64,000 nucleotides of DNA from NCBI RefSeq assembly GCF_026642255.1, contig NZ_CP113264.1, positions 2,046,001-2,110,000 of the forward strand, given 5' to 3'. The stretch's first letter is position 1; the number at the start of each line of letters is the position of its first letter. The notes under the pieces are model-generated. The model searched no databases, was not told the DNA's origin, and saw only the letters and a program-made list of their open reading frames with translations. This stretch comes from Streptomonospora nanhaiensis (GTDB taxonomy: Bacteria; Actinomycetota; Actinomycetes; Streptosporangiales; Streptosporangiaceae). A program made the translations under genes and the position numbers. Positions 59,577-64,000 of this stretch are shown in pieces.

Positions 59577-59596
59577 CCGGACCCGTCGCGGTCCGG
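59577..59596 (+). terminator. Short hairpin after the cas10 operon
   Basis: CCGGACC and GGTCCGG form a 7-bp stem with a six-base loop in the 145 bases between the operon and the convergent gene. Confidence 0.4.
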
Positions 59597-59661
59597 GGCC
59601 CTCGGGCGCGCCCCCGCTCCGCACCGGCAGCGGTCCGGGCCCCGGGCCGTCCGGGGAGGCC

Positions 59662-60813
59662 CTACCTGTCGATGGCCTCCGCCAGGGCCTCCACGAGGTC
59701 CGCGCGCAGGTCGGGGTCGTCCTGGGCCCCCGCCCACAGGGCGGGGACGTCGGTCCCCTCGTCGAGCAGCCGGCACAGCAGGGTCTCCAGGGCGCCCTGC
59801 GGGTCGGCGTCGAAGGCCGACCGCGACTCCTGGGCCCGCGTCGTCAGCGCGAGGCCGGTACGGCGCAGCCAGGAGCGCTCCGCCTCGCTCAGCACCTCGC
59901 GCCGCCGGGAGGGGTCCTCCGCCGGGTCCGCCGGGTCGGGGTCGGGGACGGGGGAGTAGGGGGCGCTGCGGGCCCGGCCGCGCGCCTGCTGCACCAGTGC
60001 GAAGTGCCGGGGCATGGTTTTGGCCATCCGCCCCAGCACGCCGGTCAGCCGGCGGGCGACGTCCTCGCCGTTCAGTTCCGGCAGGAGGCCGCGGAGCACG
60101 AGGCGCCGCCGCTGGTCGGGGGTGCGGCCCGGGTCGGCGTCGCGCCCGGCGGCCAGCTCGGCCAGCTTGCGCAGCAGGTAGTCGCCCGTGGCGGTCGAGA
60201 CCATGGGCGGCTCCTTGACGGCGGTGAGCGTGCGGCCGTGCAGGTCGGCGACCGGCACGGCGCTGCCGTCCTCCGTGAAGGAGACCGTCTCGCCCGGGTG
60301 GATGTCCTCGGGCAGGTCGGCGGCGGGGTTGCCCCAGCCCGCGGTGAGCACCAGCATGGCGAGCGCCTCCTGGTCGACCACGTCCGTGGCGACCAGGGCG
60401 ACGTCGCGGCGCTGCGCCCAGCGGCGCGGGCGCTCGGAGAACGCGCAGCGGGTCCGGCCGTCGGGCGCGCTCTGCGGGTAGACGCGGCGCAGGTTCTTGT
60501 AGGAGCGGTCCCGGCGCACGTCGTCCAGGGCGTCCCGCAGCCGGTGCGCGGCGGTGCGGTCCACCCCCGCGGCGCCGGGCGCGGCACGCCGCATGCGCAC
60601 GGCGATGACGCCGTCGGGATCCGCTCCGTGCACCGGGCACGGGCAGTGCTCGGCGCACAGGTCGACGTAGTCGCAGAACTGTTCGGAGTGGCCCGAGCAG
60701 CCCTGCGCGGTTCCGTCCGCGGAGCACGGCCCGCACCCCAGGACGCGCGTGAAGACGCGAAGGAAGGCGGCGGAGCCGAACAGCTCCCAGGCGGAGCAGT
60801 GGTGCGTGCTCAC
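59662..60813 (-). CDS. Cys-rich protein of unknown function, CRISPR-adjacent
   Basis: A 383-residue protein (GTG start with GGGGAGA upstream). The first 65 residues carry a dense set of Cys/His (THHCSAWELFG, VLGCGPCSADGTAQGCSGHS, FCDYVDLCAEHCPCPVHG), enough for two metal sites or an Fe-S cluster. The rest is alpha-helical and charged (RRDRSYKNLRRVYPQSAPDG, LVLRGLLPELNGEDVARRL). I recognise no family. It faces the cas10 operon and has its own AT-rich promoter, so it is probably separately regulated. It may be an ancillary or regulatory part of the locus. Confidence 0.6.
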   Translation of the reverse strand: MSTHHCSAWELFGSAAFLRVFTRVLGCGPCSADGTAQGCSGHSEQFCDYVDLCAEHCPCPVHGADPDGVIAVRMRRAAPGAAGVDRTAAHRLRDALDDVRRDRSYKNLRRVYPQSAPDGRTRCAFSERPRRWAQRRDVALVATDVVDQEALAMLVLTAGWGNPAADLPEDIHPGETVSFTEDGSAVPVADLHGRTLTAVKEPPMVSTATGDYLLRKLAELAAGRDADPGRTPDQRRRLVLRGLLPELNGEDVARRLTGVLGRMAKTMPRHFALVQQARGRARSAPYSPVPDPDPADPAEDPSRRREVLSEAERSWLRRTGLALTTRAQESRSAFDADPQGALETLLCRLLDEGTDVPALWAGAQDDPDLRADLVEALAEAIDR

Positions 60814-60846
60814 GAACTCTTCTCCCCGGGTGTTCCGGGGCCGGTT

Positions 60847-60870
60847 GCTTTCCCAGCCCTCCGGGAAAGC
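60847..60870 (-). promoter_or_regulatory. Inverted repeat in the leader of the Cys-rich gene
   Basis: GCTTTCCC and GGGAAAGC, perfect 8-bp arms with an 8-base loop, in the 5' leader of the minus-strand gene 34 bases before its start. Confidence 0.5.
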
Positions 60871-60898
60871 ACATGTGGAAGAGACGTGAGACCTCAGG

Positions 60899-60924
60899 TG
60901 ACACCCCCGCGTGAACGGGAGGTC
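60899..60924 (-). other. Solitary degenerate CRISPR-repeat-like sequence
   Basis: On the minus strand it reads GACCTCCCGTTCACGCGG then GGGTGTCA, similar to the type I-E-like actinobacterial repeat (GTCCTCCCCGCGCACGCGG...). Only one copy is seen, at the predicted transcription start. Confidence 0.25.
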
Positions 60925-60931
60925 GTATAGC

Positions 60932-60961
60932 AAAATAGGGCCACACATAGGGAAATGTCAA
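60932..60961 (-). promoter_or_regulatory. Strong promoter of the Cys-rich gene
   Basis: On the minus strand TTGACA (60961-60956) and TATTTT (60937-60932) are 18 bases apart, a near-consensus principal-sigma promoter in a locally AT-rich stretch, giving a leader of about 110 bases. Confidence 0.7.
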
Positions 60962-61087
60962 TTCTTGTGCTGGATTATCAGGTTGCATAAACCAGTCCTG
61001 ATGCTGATGAAATGGACATCCGAAACAAGGGCCCCACTTCTTTCCCGGGGTTGGCCCGGTACGCACGTCCGCCGCCCCCCGCGCGTG

Positions 61088-61098
61088 TGTCCGAGAGA
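61088..61098 (+). promoter_or_regulatory. Shared 11-bp motif, copy D
   Basis: TGTCCGAGAGA, then CGGTGAA six bases on (copy A also has CGGTGAA after its motif). It is about 90 bases before the gene at 61189. Confidence 0.5.
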
Positions 61099-61188
61099 CT
61101 GCGGTGAAGGCCTTGGACCGGTGCGCGGTACGGCCGGACCCGGCACGCCGGCCGGCCGCCGCGGACCGAGACGAACGGAGGGTGCCGG

Positions 61189-61563
61189 ATGCCGGTGGTC
61201 AACCTGACGCCGCATGCGGTGACGGTCGTGGACGAGAGCTCCCGCGTCATCCGCCGCTGGCCGGGGTCCGACGCGCCGGCCAGGGTCGAGGCGGTGCGCG
61301 TGCCCGTCGGACTGGAGGTGGCCGGGGTGCCGCTGATGGCCGAGGAGCGCACCAGGGCCAACCTGCCCGAGCCGCAGGACGGGGTGTGGTTCATCGTGTC
61401 CTCCGTCGTCGGCTCCGCCCACCCCGAGCGCCGCGACCTCCTGGTCCCCTCCGATCTCGTGCGCGACGGCAAGGGCGTGGTGACCGCCTGCCGCTCCTTC
61501 GTGATCAGCGGTTCACCGGTGCGCGGAAGGGCCCCCGCCGCCGAGGAGAGGGTCGGGGCCTGA
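61189..61563 (+). CDS. Small phage/plasmid-style conserved hypothetical protein
   Basis: A 124-residue protein starting MPVVNLTPHAVTVVDESSRV and including GVWFIVSSVVGSAHPERRDL and LVPSDLVRDGKGVVTACRSF. This pattern (VNLTPH..., then ...YIVS..., then ...LVPGDLVRD...GCRSF) is a small family I associate with phages and mobile elements; function unknown. It follows motif copy D and precedes the CARF effector in the same direction, 164 bases apart. Confidence 0.65.
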   Translation: MPVVNLTPHAVTVVDESSRVIRRWPGSDAPARVEAVRVPVGLEVAGVPLMAEERTRANLPEPQDGVWFIVSSVVGSAHPERRDLLVPSDLVRDGKGVVTACRSFVISGSPVRGRAPAAEERVGA

Positions 61564-61727
61564 CCGCCCGGCCTCCCCGCCGGACCCCGGAGCGACCCCT
61601 TCCGGCCCGCCTCCCCCCGGGGCCCGACCGCCCGGCGGCGAACCGGCGCCCGCCCTGGAGGAAGGGCGGAACCCGGCAGTAGCTTGTGCGTACCGAAACC
61701 GCCCCCGCTCCCCGTGCGAAGGACAAT

Positions 61728-63890
61728 GTGGACAGTCCCCGAACCGCCGTCGTGCTCGTCGGGCAGAACCCCACCCCGGCCCTGTTGTCCTCGCTCACCC
61801 TCCCCGCCGACCGCCTGCTCCTGCTCGGCAGCGACGGAACCCTCCCCGTCGCGCACCGGGTCGCCCGCGCGGTGGAACGGCTCGCCGGCCGGGCGTCGGT
61901 GCGGGTGGCCAGCGTGGGACCCGACCCGCACGACTTCGGCCCGGTCACCGACACCCTCGCCGCGTTCCACCGGGACAACGGGGGAGAACCCTGGTTCCTC
62001 GACTACACCGGCGGGACCAAGGTGATGAGCGTGGCCGCCGCGCTCTTCCACGAACGGGCGCTGCCCCCCGACAGACACCCCCGTGCCCCCCGCTGGCGCC
62101 ACTACCTCGACGCCCAGCGCGACATCCTGCGCACCGCGGACGGCTCACATCCGGGACGCCCCGTGGTCGGCGACGGCGTCGACCTGCGCACCCTGGCCGG
62201 GATCCACGGCGCCCGCTGGCTCGACGACCGCGACCCCGAACCCGTCCGCCTCTTCGTCCAGGGCGGCAAACAGGCACTCCTGGCGCGGTTCCCCGACATG
62301 TCCCCGGCGGTGCGCCGGGGCGTCGTCGCCGAGGGCCGGGTCCTCTCCCACCTGCTGCGGCACACGCGCCGCCACCGGGGCACGGAGGTGCTCGGCCCTC
62401 GGCAGGTCGCCGACCCGCTCCACCCCGGCGGAGCCGTCGCCGACTTCGACGCGGTCGTCCGCTACCGCCACCGCGTGCTGTGCGTCGAGGCCAAGTCCCG
62501 CCCCGACGACGTCGTGGCCCGCGCCGGGTGGACCGTGACCAAGGCCCGCCGGGTCTTCGGCGGAGCGGTCCAGGTGCTGTTCGTCCACTCCGGTCCCGCG
62601 GTCCCGGGGCTGCGGGACCGGGTCACCGCGTACAACCCCGCGCTGAGCGCGCGCAGCGTCCACGTGTGGAGCCTGGACGACCTGCTCGCCCGGCTCACCT
62701 CGTTCGAGGAGGTCCGCAAGGCGTTCTTCCCGGGCCTGGGCGCCCCGCCGCGTCGCGGCGGTGGCGCGCGGACGCCCGTGCCGCCGGAGCCGCCTCCGGA
62801 CGGGGCGGAGCCGCCCGAACGCCACCCCGGACCGGGGGACGGCCCCCTGCTGGTCACCTCCCTGGGCGGCAGCCGCATGGGGACCCTCACCGCCGTGCAC
62901 GCCCACCGCCCCGCCGACACGCTCGTCCTGCCCTCCCGGCAGAGCGTCCTGAGCGGCGTGCGCGAGGCCGCCGCACGCACGCTGCACGCGGCCGAGAACC
63001 CCGGCGCGGACCGGCCCGAGGCCGCCGAGCTGAAGGAGGGCGGTTACCGCGACCGCGTGCGCTTCACCCCGGAGCCGGTGGACGGGGCCGACACGGAGGC
63101 GGTCACCGGGGTCGCCCGGCGGTGGATCGCCGAACAGCGGTCCGGCGGGGCAGCGGCACCGGTGGTCGTCGACATCACCACCGGGACCAAGGCGATGAGC
63201 CTCGGCCTGGCCCTGGCCGCGCGCCGGTCGGGCGCCTGCGTCACCTACCAGCTCGGGCGCAGGCGCACCGTGGTCTGCATGACCCACGGCCCCGTGCCCC
63301 TGAGGGGGCGCGCCGCCGTGGACTGGCCGCTGCTCCTTCCGGGGTACTCGCCCCTGACCGGCCCCCTGGCGGAGTGGGCGTGCGGGGAGGCCCGCGACCA
63401 GGTCGACGCCGACCTGCTCGACGCGGCACGCGACGCCCTGGTCCGGGCGGCCGGGGGCCCGGTCGGGGTGTGGGCGGACGCCTCGCTCGGCCACCCGGTG
63501 GAGTGCCTGTCCGCGCAGGAGCGGCCCAGCCTCGTGCTCACCTTCGACGACCGGGCCGTGGGGCTGGCCGCCCCCGGCTGGTCCCGCCGCCGCACCCCCG
63601 GGGGCGGCGCGCACCCGGTGGGCCGGGGCGCGTGGGCGCAGAGCGTGTTCTCCGCGACCCTGCTCCTCAACACCGGCTGTGACGTGGCGGGGACCGTGGT
63701 CGCCCTGACCCGGCCCGGCGGGGACGTCAGCCGCGCCGTCGAACTGGTCGACTGGATCACCCAGACCGAGGGGGAAGGGCGGGGGCGCCACGCGCGGATC
63801 GGCTTCGGCGAGCCCCTGCGCCCGCTGGTGGCGGTGGCCTCCCCGGAGGACCTCCCTGACCTGTTCGACACCGACGTCACCCTGCTCTGA
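61728..63890 (+). CDS. Can1-like CARF-nuclease-CARF effector
   Basis: A 720-residue ancillary protein. The first CARF domain (residues 5-110) has TAVVLVGQNP and FLDYTGGTKVMSVAA. The next domain (about 190-325) has an intact PD-(D/E)xK core, VADFDAVVRYRHRVLCVEAK, with D241, E254 and K256, like the DUF1887 nucleases Can2/Card1. A Pro-rich hinge follows near residues 340-370. The second CARF (373-515) has LLVTSLGG and VVDITTGTKAMSLGL. The last 200 residues are unassigned. It should bind cyclic oligoadenylate made by Cas10 and cut DNA and/or RNA. The GTG at 61728 has AAGGA before it; 61686 is an alternative giving 734 residues. Confidence 0.8.
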   Translation: MDSPRTAVVLVGQNPTPALLSSLTLPADRLLLLGSDGTLPVAHRVARAVERLAGRASVRVASVGPDPHDFGPVTDTLAAFHRDNGGEPWFLDYTGGTKVMSVAAALFHERALPPDRHPRAPRWRHYLDAQRDILRTADGSHPGRPVVGDGVDLRTLAGIHGARWLDDRDPEPVRLFVQGGKQALLARFPDMSPAVRRGVVAEGRVLSHLLRHTRRHRGTEVLGPRQVADPLHPGGAVADFDAVVRYRHRVLCVEAKSRPDDVVARAGWTVTKARRVFGGAVQVLFVHSGPAVPGLRDRVTAYNPALSARSVHVWSLDDLLARLTSFEEVRKAFFPGLGAPPRRGGGARTPVPPEPPPDGAEPPERHPGPGDGPLLVTSLGGSRMGTLTAVHAHRPADTLVLPSRQSVLSGVREAAARTLHAAENPGADRPEAAELKEGGYRDRVRFTPEPVDGADTEAVTGVARRWIAEQRSGGAAAPVVVDITTGTKAMSLGLALAARRSGACVTYQLGRRRTVVCMTHGPVPLRGRAAVDWPLLLPGYSPLTGPLAEWACGEARDQVDADLLDAARDALVRAAGGPVGVWADASLGHPVECLSAQERPSLVLTFDDRAVGLAAPGWSRRRTPGGGAHPVGRGAWAQSVFSATLLLNTGCDVAGTVVALTRPGGDVSRAVELVDWITQTEGEGRGRHARIGFGEPLRPLVAVASPEDLPDLFDTDVTLL

Positions 63891-64000
63891 GCCCCGGCCG
63901 GGGCCCGGGAGGGCGGTCCCGTGCACTCCGGTCCGCCCGCCTCCCGCGGCCCGGCGGGACGGCCCCTCGCCGCGAGGGGGTGGCCGCCCGGCCGGAGGCG
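63891..64000 (+). other. End of window, no gene seen
   Basis: GC-rich sequence with imperfect inverted repeats, possibly a terminator for the CARF gene. No CRISPR repeats are visible. Confidence 0.4.

Noticed and set aside
60814..61188. CRISPR array in the AT-rich gap
   Set aside because: Only one degenerate repeat-like sequence; no second copy or spacer pattern.

Overview
The window is very GC-rich and looks like a chromosomal segment of a filamentous actinobacterium. It carries whiA, rbpA, the steA/steB pair, a LexA box of the actinobacterial TCGAAC-N4-GTTCGA type, and the order uvrC-rapZ-yvcK-whiA-gap-pgk-tpiA-secG-rbpA. Nocardiopsis or a close relative is my best guess from gene order and protein style; I could not test this by search.

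Layout. (1) 1-5.8 kb: a 5'-truncated serine hydrolase, DUF1015 and SCP2-like genes, then a coiled-coil protein, a 59-codon gene, tlyA and nadK. (2) 5.9-13.8 kb: recN, then an overlapping five-gene run steA-steB-MraY-like-murJ-like-GT4 for division and lipid-linked sugar or envelope chemistry. (3) 14-19.9 kb: a yybP-ykoY (Mn2+) riboswitch in front of terC, LexA-boxed uvrA, an RDD membrane protein, and a Rieske lipoprotein with a BlaI/CopY-type palindrome upstream. (4) 20-31.6 kb: a MscS-family channel, then the conserved uvrC-rapZ-yvcK-(DUF488)-whiA-gap-pgk-tpiA-secG-rbpA block with several clear hairpin terminators. (5) 31.7-34.8 kb: small zinc-ribbon and hypothetical genes, an IclR regulator and a tandem-HTH MerR/TioE-like regulator. 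(6) 34.9-42.1 kb: a histidine-utilisation operon hutH-hutU-M20 amidohydrolase-hutF-hutI behind a perfect 6-4-6 palindrome. (7) 42.3-48.5 kb: an ACT-GNAT acetyltransferase, a zinc/Lsr2-like small protein, a DUF485 plus sodium/solute symporter pair, a hypothetical gene and a DUF1697 gene. (8) 48.4-63.9 kb: an accessory island with a type III-D CRISPR-Cas locus.

The CRISPR island is the most interesting part. It has cas6, then an overlapping or closely spaced operon: cas10 (no HD domain, AGDD palm motif), a Cas7-like RAMP, csx10, a double Cas7-like RAMP, csx19, and a large TIGR03986-type RAMP. Downstream are a Cys-rich protein of unknown function on the opposite strand with its own strong promoter, a small phage-style protein, and a large CARF-(PD-D/ExK)-CARF-X protein resembling the cyclic-oligoadenylate effector Can1 but with the intact nuclease motif in the first half. 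I see no CRISPR array, no cas1/cas2 and no separate Cas11 small subunit. An 11-bp motif (TGTCCGAGAGA) recurs, once in variant form, upstream of four transcription units of the island and may be a shared regulatory site.

How the genes work together: the left 47 kb is mostly conserved core (DNA repair, envelope and division, glycolysis, secretion, transcription) plus one catabolic operon. The right 15 kb is a defence island in which the III-D effector complex would make the second messenger and the CARF protein would respond to it.
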